Shown here piece after piece: positions 39,111 to 48,785 of a stretch of DNA of 64,000 nucleotides. Made by a program: the position numbers and the translations under genes. The DNA lies in NCBI RefSeq assembly GCF_003014695.1, contig NZ_PYAS01000005.1, forward strand, positions 124,001-188,000, given 5' to 3'. Every line of letters begins with the position of its first letter. Position 1 is the first letter of the stretch. The notes beneath the pieces are model-generated. The model made no database searches. It had not been told where the DNA came from and worked only from the letters and a program-made list of their open reading frames with translations. This stretch comes from Dyadobacter jiangsuensis. Lineage in GTDB: Bacteria; Bacteroidota; Bacteroidia; Cytophagales; Spirosomataceae.

Positions 39111-41633
39111 TTAGTAAATCAGCTTCACCGGCCCTAGCAAGCCCGAAGGCATCGGATGCCAGCGTGTCGCGTCAAATTTCTTGTATGTGATATCCACGAT
39201 ATTGATATCATAAAATTTCTTCCAGTCGGGCTGTTGCTGGTCGCGGAGGCGCATATAGTTGGCAGAGAGATTCGTCACCTCGATTTCGAGGATATTGCCC
39301 TTGGCCTTCAACGCCCTTCCGGCCGGTAGTATAAATGGGATGTGCCAGGCAACACCGAGATCTTTGTCGTTCAATTTTACCGCTGCTGCCTCGCGCACAT
39401 CGCCCAAATCCAGCGCTGCATTTGCGTATGTAGCGATCGGACCGGGCAAGTCAAAGGTAATGCGGTACTTCGCCTTTCCGGAGAAGTACTCCGCAGAATC
39501 CGGCAGCGAAGTCCAGGACGTAAGTGCTGTAAGTTGGGCTGGGGCCGGCAAATCCGGCTTTCCATTCAAAAATGTGAGCTCCCATTTCCCTTTAATATCA
39601 AAATGCTGGCCCGTGTCGCTTACTTCCGGCGCATCGTAGCCGTCGGCCGACGTCGTCAAAAAGCACGACTCTCCTGGCAAAAGCCTCAGGAAAACCTCTT
39701 CATTACCTTTGCTACCGCGTGCTTTCAGTGTCGACACACCTCTAAGCGGGTCCGATTTAAACAGGTGACCGCCCCTGCCGAGCCTTATCCAACCTTCCCT
39801 GAATGTGTTTCCCACATTCGCTACGAAATACAATGGCACACCGTCCGCTTCCTTCTTGCGGATGAACGTCAACCCTTTCTCTGCCAACTGTTCCCTCACA
39901 ACCCCGTTCTCTGCCAAATCAGCATTCAGATCAGACGAAACCTTCACGTTTTTAAGACTTGAAAGTCGTGTCAGGCTAGCGCTAAATATTTTTTGTCGCT
40001 CGTGATGGTTTACATTACCGGTTACCGTGGTTGGCAATTTACCATCGACCAGGACTTTTGCCCCCGCATTGGCCAGCCGCTCTATTTCCTTCAAAGTCTC
40101 CCCCGACAGGTAAGTTGCGGACGGGACAAGCAAAGTTCTGTAAGTAGCATTTCCTGAATTCAAAACGCCGTTAGCCTCGACCGTAAACTTTTTCAACTGC
40201 AAATCCGACACGAAATCGAACGCGTAACCTTCCTTCCAAAGCCTTTCCGACAGTTTTCCAAACGGCAAATCCAGCAGCCAGCGATCTACATGGTGGACTT
40301 CCAGCAAATGCACGCCTGCACCCGATTTAGCTTTGGTAGCCCATAAATCGTGGATCGGGAAATAGACCAGCACATCGTTGTCCGGCTTGCTGTTTTGCAA
40401 GAGACGTTGGCAAAGGTCCACGTACCGGTTCAGCAGCGGGAAATGCTCCGAGAAATGGGATGATTTACCAAAATTGGTAGAGGCGTAAAACAACCAGCCG
40501 GGGAAGCCTTCCCTTTCCGGAGAATAGGTTGTGCCGTGGTAAAAAATATGGTTAATCCCGGCAATAAACAGCTCATCGATTTGCGGTTTGATTTGAGATA
40601 GTGAAACCTTGAAATGATTAGCCAGCCAGGTGCCGGTTTCGGAACTGACCAGTTTTTTACCCGACAAATTAGCAGCTGACGAGGCGAACTTCATCGCCAA
40701 CGGGTTTGGAGTACCGAACTGATCGATGGAATAATCAGGATCGACGCGCAGGCCGGGAATACTGAAACGGCTCGTACCAAATGATTCCGTTTCCGGAATA
40801 TCCGCCGCATCATACAAATCGAGCAGGTTACCGGGCGATCCGTGTGCCTGGTAACGCGTTACGAATCCGTTCGCACGGCTCCATTCCGTCCAGGGCTTTG
40901 CATACCGTTCCAGCAGCAACTCGGCTAACGTCTGGTGATAATCAATTTTAACTAATGTCGCTTCGGAATTTCCTGTGGAATCGTTCAATAACGAAAGCTT
41001 GCTCAGCAGGTCATACTTCCGCCGGGATTGAAATTGCTGGACAAAATCTGTTGTCCAATTGGCGCCGTACGCTTCGTAGGAATCATTATACATCGCCCTC
41101 GGTTTCTCGGAAGTCTTGCTGAATGCCGAATCGAACCGGGAAAGATATTCCGCCATCCCATTTGCATTGAACGGGTCCAGCACCAATCCTTCCCCACCAG
41201 GCGCAGCCCGCTTCACTTTCTGGCCTGTTGGTTTTACCACCGGTTTCCCATCCACGATCGTCATACTTTGTGCAGCAGCGGCCGCCACCACATTCGGTCC
41301 ACCGAACGGCCAGCCCGTACCTGTGGTCATGTCCACGCCCAGTCCGAGGCGCTTGCCTTCCCGCACAGTATGCTGCATTGCTTCCAGCCATTGGTTTCCC
41401 AAAAAGGAGATTGCCACTTTCTCATAGCCCTTCACCCCATAAATCGGAATAATATGCACGCCGCCGAGCCCCGACTTACTGAAATATTCGAGCTGGGCCG
41501 TAATATCCGCCTTGGTAACCGCACTACCCATCCACCACCAGTAAGTCCAGGGTTTGGAGGTCGACAATTTTTGCGCATTACTATGGGCAAATTGGGCGAG
41601 TATCAGGAAAACAGCGAGTAGAATCCGAAGCAT
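39111..41633 (-). CDS. GH106-like glycoside hydrolase (alpha-L-rhamnosidase type), exported
   Basis: Start placed at the ATG at 41633, where a signal peptide begins (MLRILLAVFLILAQFAHSNA-Q); the protein is then 840 residues. The N-terminal part has the GH106 pattern PWTYWWWMGSAVTKADITAQ, followed by GLGGVHIIPI and GVDMTTGTGWPFGGP. The C-terminal part is a jelly-roll sugar-binding domain (ITFDLPGPIATYANAALDLG to PMPSGLLGPVKLIY). It probably removes rhamnose from plant or bacterial polysaccharide. No SusC/SusD pair or other glycosidase is adjacent, so it is not in a standard utilisation locus here. Confidence 0.8.
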   Translation of the reverse strand: MLRILLAVFLILAQFAHSNAQKLSTSKPWTYWWWMGSAVTKADITAQLEYFSKSGLGGVHIIPIYGVKGYEKVAISFLGNQWLEAMQHTVREGKRLGLGVDMTTGTGWPFGGPNVVAAAAAQSMTIVDGKPVVKPTGQKVKRAAPGGEGLVLDPFNANGMAEYLSRFDSAFSKTSEKPRAMYNDSYEAYGANWTTDFVQQFQSRRKYDLLSKLSLLNDSTGNSEATLVKIDYHQTLAELLLERYAKPWTEWSRANGFVTRYQAHGSPGNLLDLYDAADIPETESFGTSRFSIPGLRVDPDYSIDQFGTPNPLAMKFASSAANLSGKKLVSSETGTWLANHFKVSLSQIKPQIDELFIAGINHIFYHGTTYSPEREGFPGWLFYASTNFGKSSHFSEHFPLLNRYVDLCQRLLQNSKPDNDVLVYFPIHDLWATKAKSGAGVHLLEVHHVDRWLLDLPFGKLSERLWKEGYAFDFVSDLQLKKFTVEANGVLNSGNATYRTLLVPSATYLSGETLKEIERLANAGAKVLVDGKLPTTVTGNVNHHERQKIFSASLTRLSSLKNVKVSSDLNADLAENGVVREQLAEKGLTFIRKKEADGVPLYFVANVGNTFREGWIRLGRGGHLFKSDPLRGVSTLKARGSKGNEEVFLRLLPGESCFLTTSADGYDAPEVSDTGQHFDIKGKWELTFLNGKPDLPAPAQLTALTSWTSLPDSAEYFSGKAKYRITFDLPGPIATYANAALDLGDVREAAAVKLNDKDLGVAWHIPFILPAGRALKAKGNILEIEVTNLSANYMRLRDQQQPDWKKFYDINIVDITYKKFDATRWHPMPSGLLGPVKLIY

Positions 41634-41721
41634 GACTGGACATTGTTTTTCTTTAAAGACGCGCAAAGCATTATCTACGCCACTACAAGGAAATATTTTG
41701 CCAAAAACCTCATGCACAAAA

Positions 41722-41749
41722 AAGGGCAGAACCGCATGGTCCTGCCCTT
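41722..41749 (-). terminator. Terminator of the respiratory operon
   Basis: Stem AAGGGCAG (41722-41729) with CTGCCCTT (41742-41749), extended by ACC / GGT after one mismatch, with a run of A on the left that reads as T on the minus strand. It lies about 20 bases after the last gene. Confidence 0.85.
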
Positions 41750-41768
41750 GAATATCTTCTTTTGCAAA

Positions 41769-42050
41769 TCAGTTCTCGTATGCGGATCGCACGCGCGCAG
41801 CTACGAATTGACGCTCGGCTTGCGCCCGCTTGGAATTACGGTACCAGAGGTAACCGATCACCGCTACGAGGATATAGGGGATCACAAAGAGGAACATGAT
41901 ACCAGTATTCAATCCGACACCTACATTGTTTCGCCCGTTACCCATCGAGCTCTCCACTGATCCGCGGCACATAGCACATTGTGCGAACGCCCCTGCACTG
42001 TTCATCACGAACAGGATTACCATTCCGGATATTGCCAAAAACTTTTTCAT
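41769..42050 (-). CDS. Small membrane protein at the end of the oxidase operon
   Basis: The 93-residue protein has a signal-like first segment (FLAISGMVILFVMNSAGAFA), then CAMCRGSVESSMGNG with a CxxC, and a second membrane segment (TGIMFLFVIPYILVAVIGYLWY). The start overlaps the stop of the DUF420 gene by 4 bases. Similar short proteins sit beside oxidase genes in related bacteria, where they have no assigned role. The CxxC could bind metal or be redox active; this is inference. Confidence 0.75.
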   Translation of the reverse strand: MKKFLAISGMVILFVMNSAGAFAQCAMCRGSVESSMGNGRNNVGVGLNTGIMFLFVIPYILVAVIGYLWYRNSKRAQAERQFVAARVRSAYEN

Positions 42051-42592
42051 ACGTAATAAGGACTAATCATCAAGTAAACGATCACACCGGTAACACTCAC
42101 ATAAAGCCAGATCGGCATGGCCCATTTCACAGCTTTCCGGTGTTCCGGAATCTGGTTGGTATATCCGAAATACACCGCCCGTAATACAAACCAAACGACC
42201 CCGATCGACAACACGATATGTGAGATCAGCAAAAAGTAATAAACAGGCCGTACAACTCCGGTTCCACCGAATGGCGTTGCTTCGTTAGAAATGTGGTAAA
42301 GAACGTAGCACACCAGAAACACTGAACCCAGCGCGAATGCCGCCGTCATCGTCTGGCGATGTGCGGTTACATTTTTTTGCTTGATAAAATAATAGCCCAT
42401 GATGAGCAACATGGCCGTCAGCGTATTAATCACGCCAATCACGTGCGGCAGAACTTTCGTCCACGCACCGAGATCGATCTTCTGCCGGATTCCCAGCAAC
42501 AATGCAACCACCACCGGAATGACGACTGCCAGAACATTGATGATACGTTCGTATTTTGGTTTTCTTTCGATTGTTAATGTAGCCATACCCAC
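42047..42592 (-). CDS. DUF420 membrane protein (oxidase-associated)
   Basis: The 181-residue protein has about four to five membrane segments with conserved histidines (HVIGVINTLTAMLLIMGYYFIKQ, HRQTMTAAFALGSVFLVCY, VYYFLLISHIVLSIGVVWFVLR, HRKAVKWAMPIWLYVSVTGV). DUF420 proteins (CtaM) are needed for assembly of heme-copper oxidases in some Gram-positive bacteria. Its place directly after a Sco-like gene agrees with a maturation role. Confidence 0.9.
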   Translation of the reverse strand: MGMATLTIERKPKYERIINVLAVVIPVVVALLLGIRQKIDLGAWTKVLPHVIGVINTLTAMLLIMGYYFIKQKNVTAHRQTMTAAFALGSVFLVCYVLYHISNEATPFGGTGVVRPVYYFLLISHIVLSIGVVWFVLRAVYFGYTNQIPEHRKAVKWAMPIWLYVSVTGVIVYLMISPYYV

Positions 42593-43189
42593 TTATTTCT
42601 CATTCTTCTTTTCATAATCGAGGATCTTGATCTCGGCCATCAACCGGTCGGTTCCCTCCCCATCTCCGGCCTTATAAAAGCCCCTCACCTGCCTGTTACG
42701 GTCAATCAGCACAATCTGTCCTGCCCGACCGTTCATTGCGTCGCTTCCTTTGGCAGCATCTGTCAGCTCTTTCGAAAAACAGTCTGCAATCGTCACACTG
42801 TCCGCCTTTACCGACTGCCATTCTCCGCGTCTGACAGTATCCGTCGCAATCAACAATACCTGCAATTCCGGAATCCCGGCTTTCAAGGCTGCAATACGAG
42901 CTATTTCATCGACTGCTCTGTCGCAAGGCTCCCCGCATTTCGAGGGCATCCGGCTGACGACCGTCAATCGCCCATCCAGGTTTACACCTCCGAACACACC
43001 GCAGTCGGCAGAAACCTGATGAAACACGGTATCGCCATTTTGTACGGCGATCGAGCCGCCACCATCCCTTTCCGCCACAAAGTAAGGCAGATCGTAATGG
43101 TTCGTCCCGAACAGTTTCAGTAAAGTAAAAATCAAAGCCGGTATTACTAATGTGACGATCAGTAATCCGGCTTTGGGAAATTTCTTCAT
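42593..43189 (-). CDS. Sco1/SenC-like thioredoxin-fold protein with CxxxC but no usual histidine
   Basis: The 198-residue protein has one N-terminal membrane anchor (KAGLLIVTLVIPALIFTLLKLF) and a periplasmic thioredoxin-like domain. CGEPC (CxxxC) stands where Sco proteins bind copper, and IVLIDRNRQVRGFYK is the typical late strand. The histidine that completes the copper site in Sco is not found in the expected late region, so it may reduce CuA cysteines rather than carry copper. It lies between subunit IV and DUF420 genes. Confidence 0.75.
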   Translation of the reverse strand: MKKFPKAGLLIVTLVIPALIFTLLKLFGTNHYDLPYFVAERDGGGSIAVQNGDTVFHQVSADCGVFGGVNLDGRLTVVSRMPSKCGEPCDRAVDEIARIAALKAGIPELQVLLIATDTVRRGEWQSVKADSVTIADCFSKELTDAAKGSDAMNGRAGQIVLIDRNRQVRGFYKAGDGEGTDRLMAEIKILDYEKKNEK

Positions 43190-43198
43190 TCTATTCTA

Positions 43199-43534
43199 TT
43201 ATCCAAAAATCGCTTCGAAAATCGCATTTCCTTCGAGCAGGAGCGCCAGGATCAACCAGGCTACGAATATGACCGGTACAAGTATCGACCAGATCAGCGT
43301 TTTTGTTTCATGTTTCAAGTGCATGAATTCCCCAACGATGTAGAATGCTTTCACGATCGTCATGACGATAAAGATCGAAACTTTAAGAACGCCATGGGGA
43401 ATTGTAAATGCGATCAAGAACTCGAGTGAGGTGATGATCAAGAGAATCCAAAAGGTTTTCCAGATCGCTTTGCGCTGCTCTGCTCCTGCTTCGGGATCCT
43501 GGTTATGTACGTGGTGATGATGTACTTCCGCCAT
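43199..43534 (-). CDS. Cytochrome c oxidase subunit IV (caa3-type, COX4_pro)
   Basis: The 111-residue protein has three membrane segments (WILLIITSLEFLIAFTIP, VSIFIVMTIVKAFYIVGEFMH, SILVPVIFVAWLILALLLE), the form of bacterial subunit IV. Its N-terminus is histidine-rich (MAEVHHHHVHNQ). It is the last structural subunit in the cluster. Confidence 0.9.
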   Translation of the reverse strand: MAEVHHHHVHNQDPEAGAEQRKAIWKTFWILLIITSLEFLIAFTIPHGVLKVSIFIVMTIVKAFYIVGEFMHLKHETKTLIWSILVPVIFVAWLILALLLEGNAIFEAIFG

Positions 43535-43565
43535 TTTACTTCAATTTTAAATATTGTCCTATAAA

Positions 43566-44336
43566 TTAAACCAGGTAGAAGAATGTAAATACAAACACCC
43601 AAACCAGATCCACAAAGTGCCAGTAGAGACCTACCTTCTCAACCATTTCGTAACTTCCTCTCTTGTCGTAGAAACCTGTCGCGGCACGGAAGAAGATCAG
43701 AATGTTCAGGATCACACCCGAGAATACGTGCGTTCCGTGGAAACCGGTGATGAAGAAGAAGAAGTCGGCGAATGCAGGAGGGCCGTACTGGTTCTCCGTC
43801 AGGTTAGCACCAAAAATCGTTTTCTCAACCCAGGTGCCGTTTTCGATCACTTTCATTACGGTACCTGCGTCGGTTCCGTGGATGAAGTGGCTCCATTCCC
43901 AAGCCTGGCAACCAAGGAAGGTAAAACCGCCGAGGATTGTCCAAAGCATATATTTTTCAACATTCGCGCGGTCCATGCGGTGACCAGCTTCCACTGCAAG
44001 TACCATTGTAACGGAGCTCGCGATGAGAATGAATGTCATGATACCAACGAATACCAGCGGCAGCGAAACACCGTGCAGGAATGGTACGGCTTCGTAAACC
44101 CTTTCAGGCACCGGCCAGTACATGTTGGAGAAGGTGAAATCTTCGTGTTTTCCGGTGAATGCAGGGAAACTAAACCGGGCTGTACCATATGCCACCAGCA
44201 AGGCAGAGAAAGTAAAGGTATCCGAGATGAGGAAGAACCACATCATCAGTTTACCGTAACTTGCTTTCATAGGCTCAATACCCCCCAACCACATTTTGGG
44301 TTCTACCGCGCCGGGTGTTGTTACATGTGCCGCCAT
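43566..44336 (-). CDS. ctaE: Cytochrome c oxidase subunit III (copy 1)
   Basis: The 256-residue protein has the subunit III fold with about seven membrane segments (MMWFFLISDTFTFSALLVAYG to VGLYWHFVDLVWVFVFTFFYLV) and FHGTHVFSGVILN. The C-terminal WHFVDLVWVFVF is diagnostic. A second subunit III gene lies 14 bases upstream, so the oxidase may use both or they form a split/duplicated pair. Confidence 0.95.
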   Translation of the reverse strand: MAAHVTTPGAVEPKMWLGGIEPMKASYGKLMMWFFLISDTFTFSALLVAYGTARFSFPAFTGKHEDFTFSNMYWPVPERVYEAVPFLHGVSLPLVFVGIMTFILIASSVTMVLAVEAGHRMDRANVEKYMLWTILGGFTFLGCQAWEWSHFIHGTDAGTVMKVIENGTWVEKTIFGANLTENQYGPPAFADFFFFITGFHGTHVFSGVILNILIFFRAATGFYDKRGSYEMVEKVGLYWHFVDLVWVFVFTFFYLV

Positions 44337-44350
44337 TGATAAAAAAATTA

Positions 44351-44938
44351 TTAATTAAAGGTCAATAAAAAAACAAAAAGGTATAACCAGAGTATATCCA
44401 AAAAGTGCCAGTAAGTAGCACTGATCTGAATTCTTCTCAGATTTTTGGAATGCATGTTCAGCTTAAATGCCGAAACCAATGCGAATACCAAAACAATCAG
44501 GCCGGTAATGATGTGGAAGCCGTGCAGTCCTGTGAACACGTAAAAGAACGAGCCGGACGGGTTTCCTACAAAATAAACATTCATCGCCACCAGCTCTTTC
44601 CAGCCCTGAAACTGCATATAAAGGAAGATCAGGCCGAGTACAAAAGTAATAGAAATTGCTATTTTCAATTGTTGGAACTGATCTTTTTTTGCCGAAAAAT
44701 AGGCCCATTGCATTGCTACGCTGCTCATTAACAGTACCACTGTACTGTACCAGAAGATCTGCGGCATCTCAAATTCGAGCCAGTTACCTTCTGCACGGCG
44801 TACCAGGTATGCACTGCTCTGAGAGGCGAAAAGCATGATAATCGTTACGAGGAACAACCAAAGAATAAACTTCTTCGGGTCCATCGCCAACGTCTCCTGC
44901 GGCTCTCTTTCCAATTTATATTGCTGAACGTTTTCCAT
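44351..44938 (-). CDS. Cytochrome c oxidase subunit III (copy 2)
   Basis: The 195-residue protein is a shorter subunit III with five membrane segments (KFILWLFLVTIIMLFASQSSAYLV, FWYSTVVLLMSSVAMQWAYF, ITFVLGLIFLYMQFQGWKEL, GLHGFHIITGLIVLVFALVSAF, TYWHFLDILWLYLFVFLL). It has the same C-terminal WHFLDILWLYLF as copy 1. It lies between the heme O synthase gene and copy 1. Confidence 0.93.
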   Translation of the reverse strand: MENVQQYKLEREPQETLAMDPKKFILWLFLVTIIMLFASQSSAYLVRRAEGNWLEFEMPQIFWYSTVVLLMSSVAMQWAYFSAKKDQFQQLKIAISITFVLGLIFLYMQFQGWKELVAMNVYFVGNPSGSFFYVFTGLHGFHIITGLIVLVFALVSAFKLNMHSKNLRRIQISATYWHFLDILWLYLFVFLLTFN

Positions 44939-44955
44939 TTTCTCTCAATTCAATA

Positions 44956-45849
44956 TCACAATTTATCCAACAAAAAAGCAATCTGTACGATAGGCAGGTA
45001 AATGAACGATCCGAACATCAACTGCTTCGCGGTCTTGTCCGTACAGGTGCGCATGAGGTGGAACGTCTGCGCGAGGAACAACACCCCGAAAATCGTCGCA
45101 ATGAATGCGGAATTAATTCCCGTCATTCCCAGTTCGTACGGCAACCAGCCGATCGGAAGCAGAAACAACGTATAGATCATAATCTGCAAAGTCGTATCTG
45201 AGTCTTTCAAACCGTTGGCGGGCAACAATTTGAAACCTGCTCTTTTGTAATCTTCATCCAATACCCATGCAATTGCCCAGAAGTGCGGGAATTGCCAGAA
45301 GAACTGGATCGCAAACAGGATACCAGGTTCCAGACCAAAATGGTTGGTGGCCGCTACCCAACCGATCATCGGAGGAAATGCGCCGGGGAATGCTCCCACG
45401 AACACCGCGATCGGACCGACGCGCTTCAACGGTGTATAAACAAAGCCGTAAAGCACGAGCGACAGCAGGGAAATAAGCCCCGTTGTCAGGTTAAATACCA
45501 TTACAAATATCGCCAGCGAAGCCACCCCGAGAATTACTGCCCAGACAGCAGCTTGCTCCACCGTAATTCTTCCGCTTGGCAACGGCCGTGAAGCCGTTCT
45601 TTTCATCATTTTGTCCAGATCCTTTTCGAGGATCTGGTTGATAATGTTGGCAGCACCGGTAATACCGATCGACGCCAGGATGAAAAGCACCATATCGGAG
45701 GTTTTCACTTCTTTCGCGCCCAGGCAATATCCCATTGCACCGGAGAACGCGATCAATGACGCCAACCGGAATTTGAGTAATTCAAATAAAACCCCTAATC
45801 TCTCTCTGATCTTCCCAACCCCACCTGCACTTTCCTCTACTGAAATCAT
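44956..45849 (-). CDS. ctaB: Protoheme IX farnesyltransferase (heme O synthase)
   Basis: The 297-residue integral membrane protein has the prenyltransferase motif NIINQILEKDLDKMMKRT and the second conserved YTPLKRVGP. It adds a farnesyl chain to heme b to make heme O, the precursor of heme A. It follows ctaA by 20 bases. Confidence 0.97.
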   Translation of the reverse strand: MISVEESAGGVGKIRERLGVLFELLKFRLASLIAFSGAMGYCLGAKEVKTSDMVLFILASIGITGAANIINQILEKDLDKMMKRTASRPLPSGRITVEQAAVWAVILGVASLAIFVMVFNLTTGLISLLSLVLYGFVYTPLKRVGPIAVFVGAFPGAFPPMIGWVAATNHFGLEPGILFAIQFFWQFPHFWAIAWVLDEDYKRAGFKLLPANGLKDSDTTLQIMIYTLFLLPIGWLPYELGMTGINSAFIATIFGVLFLAQTFHLMRTCTDKTAKQLMFGSFIYLPIVQIAFLLDKL

Positions 45850-45869
45850 TATTACAGAAATTGAAAATT

Positions 45870-46898
45870 CTAAAATTGGCTACCAGCCGTCGCGGCCACG
45901 CCTTTGTATTTTAAATACTTCTTACCGTTCACAACCAGCCATACGATAAATTGCAAGCCGATCAAAAGAATCGCGAATGTAAGGTGAATAGGTTGAGCAA
46001 ATGCGGGAACCCCGAAATACGCCATGATTACACCTGTTGCGATCTCCGCTATCAATATCCAGAAACACGCTTTGGCTATTTTGCCTGCTACCGTCCCCTG
46101 GTTACCGGATTTTAAAACCTTGTTGATCCAGATTGCATTCACAACAAAGACCAGAATTGAAAATGACCGGTGTATGTAAAAATTAGCTCCTAACTCGTCA
46201 ATCCATTGTGACCGTGCACCATAACCAAGCTTCATGATCACCACATCCATCTCCTCACGCACCTGCGTCCCAAGCAAAATCTGGAACAACGATAGCGCCA
46301 TTACTGCGATACCTATTCCACTGAGCGCCTTCTCGCTCCCCTCTCGCAACGTAAGAACCTTTTCGACATAGCCGGCCCACGTAAATACATAGAGCACGAT
46401 GAAAATAATCACTATGGCTAGGAGCATGTGTACTGTGACGATCAGCGGATGAAGCTCAAAAGACACCACTTTCGCACCGAGCCAGCCCTGGAAGCCCGTC
46501 AGCAGAAATGCTCCGAGGCTCCAAAAGAATACTTGCTTGTTTCCGGATTTCAGAAAAGGAATGGAGGCCAAAAGCATCAAAAAAATGATGATACCAGTAA
46601 GCGCTCCCACAAGCCTGTTTACGTACTCGGTCCAGGTTTTCGTCGCATTAAACTCGACTTCTCCTTTCAGCTTCGCACCGTAAATCTCCTTGTAATTGGG
46701 AGGAAGTTGTGATGCTTCGGTAGGAGGGACCCATCTGCCGAAGCATTTAGGCCAGTCGGGACAGCCCATTCCTGAGCCTGTGCTTCTCACCACGCCGCCT
46801 GCTATCACTACCAGGTACAGCGAAATGAGCGTATTCAAAGCGAATCGCCGGAACCGGCGATTCGCTTTAAGATCAATGATGTGTTTTGAATTGGTCAT
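45870..46898 (-). CDS. ctaA: Heme A synthase
   Basis: The 342-residue protein (start at MTNSKHIIDLK; an ATG 18 bases upstream is also possible) has eight membrane segments with the conserved histidines of the COX15/CtaA family (ELHPLIVTVHMLLA, IHRSFSILVFV, QPIHLTFAILLIG) and the cysteine pair near MGCPDWPKCFG. It oxidises heme O to heme A. Its start overlaps the end of the subunit I gene by 26 bases. Confidence 0.95.
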   Translation of the reverse strand: MTNSKHIIDLKANRRFRRFALNTLISLYLVVIAGGVVRSTGSGMGCPDWPKCFGRWVPPTEASQLPPNYKEIYGAKLKGEVEFNATKTWTEYVNRLVGALTGIIIFLMLLASIPFLKSGNKQVFFWSLGAFLLTGFQGWLGAKVVSFELHPLIVTVHMLLAIVIIFIVLYVFTWAGYVEKVLTLREGSEKALSGIGIAVMALSLFQILLGTQVREEMDVVIMKLGYGARSQWIDELGANFYIHRSFSILVFVVNAIWINKVLKSGNQGTVAGKIAKACFWILIAEIATGVIMAYFGVPAFAQPIHLTFAILLIGLQFIVWLVVNGKKYLKYKGVAATAGSQF

Positions 46899-48756
46899 TG
46901 AAGTTTTGTGACTCAATCACCTTTTCGGTCGCGATCAGCTCATTCTCATGAGGGAAGTTCGATTCAGGTGTTTGAGAATACGGGATGTTCTGAGGAATGA
47001 AATCCTCTTTGGCTCCCGGTTTGCTGTAATCATATGACCAACGATATACCGCAGGAATTTCGCCTTCCCAGTTTCCGTGACCCGGAACGATAGGTGCAGT
47101 CCATTCGAGCGTGTTTGAACGCCATGGGTTTTGCGGAGCTTTTCTTCCTTTGAAAATGCTGTAAAAGAAGTTCCAGAGGAATATGAACTGTGCAAGGAAC
47201 GTGAATATCGCTGCGATAGAGATAAACATGTTCATATCCATGAACTTATGCGTAAAGTCGTAGCTGGTGAACTGGTAGTAACGACGAGGGAAGCCCGCGA
47301 TACCTACGTAGTGCATTGGGATAAACACCAGGTAAATTCCGATGAAAGTTAACCAGAAGTGAGCCTGACCCAATGAAGTGTTCATCATACGGCCGAACAT
47401 CTTAGGGAACCAGTGGTAAACCCCTGCAAACAGACCGAAGGCCGATGCAGCACCCATTACCAAGTGGAAGTGAGCTACTACGAAGTAAGTATCGTGCAAT
47501 TGAATATCCAATGCACTGTTACCCAGGATAATACCGGTCAAACCACCTGATACGAACAGGGAAACCAGACCGATCGAGAACAACATACCAGGGGTAAATA
47601 CGATGTTACCTTTCCAGAGTGTTGTGATGTAGTTAAAGCCTTTCACCGCAGAAGGTACCGCGATAATCAGCGTCAGGAACATGAAGACCGATCCGAGGAA
47701 TGGGTTCATACCTGTTACGAACATGTGGTGCGCCCATACGATAAATGCAAGGAATGCAATACCGAGCATGGAAGCGATCATCGCGCGGTAACCGAAGATC
47801 GGCTTGCGTGAGTTCGTCGCGATTACTTCGGAGGTGATACCCAAAGCTGGAAGCAATACGATGTATACCTCAGGGTGACCAAGGAACCAGAACAAGTGCT
47901 GGAACAGGATCGGGCTACCACCCACGTTTGGCAGCGCTTCACCATTAATGTAAATGTCGGAAAGATAGAAGCTGGTACCGAAGTGACGGTCGAAAATCAG
48001 CAACAATACAGACGAAAGCAATACAGGGAACGAAATCAGACCCAGTACCGCAGTAATCAGGAATGACCAGATCGTCAAAGGAAGGCGGTCGAAAGACATA
48101 CCTCTTGTACGCAGGTTGATAACTGTGGTAATGTAGTTGATACCACCCAACAGCTGTGACACGATAAAGAATGCCATACTAGCCAACCACAATGTCATAC
48201 CCATGCCTGAGCCAGGGTGTGCCTGTGGCAATGCGCTCAATGGAGGGTAAATTACCCAGCCACCTGCCGCAGGGCCTTGTTGCAGGAACAAAGAAGCGAA
48301 CATGATTACGCTGGCCAGGAAGAAGAACCAGTAAGAGAGCATGTTCATGAAACCTGACGCCATATCACGTGCTCCTACTTGAAGCGGGATCAGGAAGTTA
48401 CTGAAAGTACCGCTCAAACCGGCCGTCAATACGAAGAATACCATGATGGTACCGTGCATTGTAACCAAAGCCAGGTAGAAGTTCGGGTCGAGCTTACCTG
48501 CGTCGCTGATCCAGCCACCAAGGATAGGCTTCAACCATGACAGGTTAGAATCGGGCAAACCGAGCTGGATACGGAAGATCACCGACATGGTAATCCCGAT
48601 AACAGCCCACAAAATACCCGTGATCAGATACTGCTTGGCGATTACCTTGTGATCTTCACAAAATATATATTTCTGCCAAAAGCTTTGTGCTTCGTGGTGG
48701 TGGGCATGCTCGTCTGCGTGGTGGTGAGCTGTTTCCAATCCTTCAATAGCTGACAT
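46873..48756 (-). CDS. ctaD: Cytochrome c oxidase subunit I
   Basis: The 627-residue protein has the twelve-helix heme-copper core. GHPEVYIVLLPALG holds a CuB histidine, the crosslinked tyrosine and the family A glutamate; AHHMFVTGM and HFHLVMGAASAFG hold the other CuB and heme ligands; HGTIMVFFVL has the heme a ligand. It reduces oxygen to water and pumps protons. The N-terminus is histidine-rich (TAHHHADEHAHHHE). No cytochrome c domain is fused. Confidence 0.98.
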   Translation of the reverse strand: MSAIEGLETAHHHADEHAHHHEAQSFWQKYIFCEDHKVIAKQYLITGILWAVIGITMSVIFRIQLGLPDSNLSWLKPILGGWISDAGKLDPNFYLALVTMHGTIMVFFVLTAGLSGTFSNFLIPLQVGARDMASGFMNMLSYWFFFLASVIMFASLFLQQGPAAGGWVIYPPLSALPQAHPGSGMGMTLWLASMAFFIVSQLLGGINYITTVINLRTRGMSFDRLPLTIWSFLITAVLGLISFPVLLSSVLLLIFDRHFGTSFYLSDIYINGEALPNVGGSPILFQHLFWFLGHPEVYIVLLPALGITSEVIATNSRKPIFGYRAMIASMLGIAFLAFIVWAHHMFVTGMNPFLGSVFMFLTLIIAVPSAVKGFNYITTLWKGNIVFTPGMLFSIGLVSLFVSGGLTGIILGNSALDIQLHDTYFVVAHFHLVMGAASAFGLFAGVYHWFPKMFGRMMNTSLGQAHFWLTFIGIYLVFIPMHYVGIAGFPRRYYQFTSYDFTHKFMDMNMFISIAAIFTFLAQFIFLWNFFYSIFKGRKAPQNPWRSNTLEWTAPIVPGHGNWEGEIPAVYRWSYDYSKPGAKEDFIPQNIPYSQTPESNFPHENELIATEKVIESQNFNDQFKTHH

Positions 48757-48785
48757 ATACTTTTATTGTATTTTAATTAATAGAA

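Noticed and set aside
43554..44339. Plus-strand frame of 261 codons over the subunit III gene
   Set aside because: It mirrors the whole of a certain oxidase gene and has no domain.
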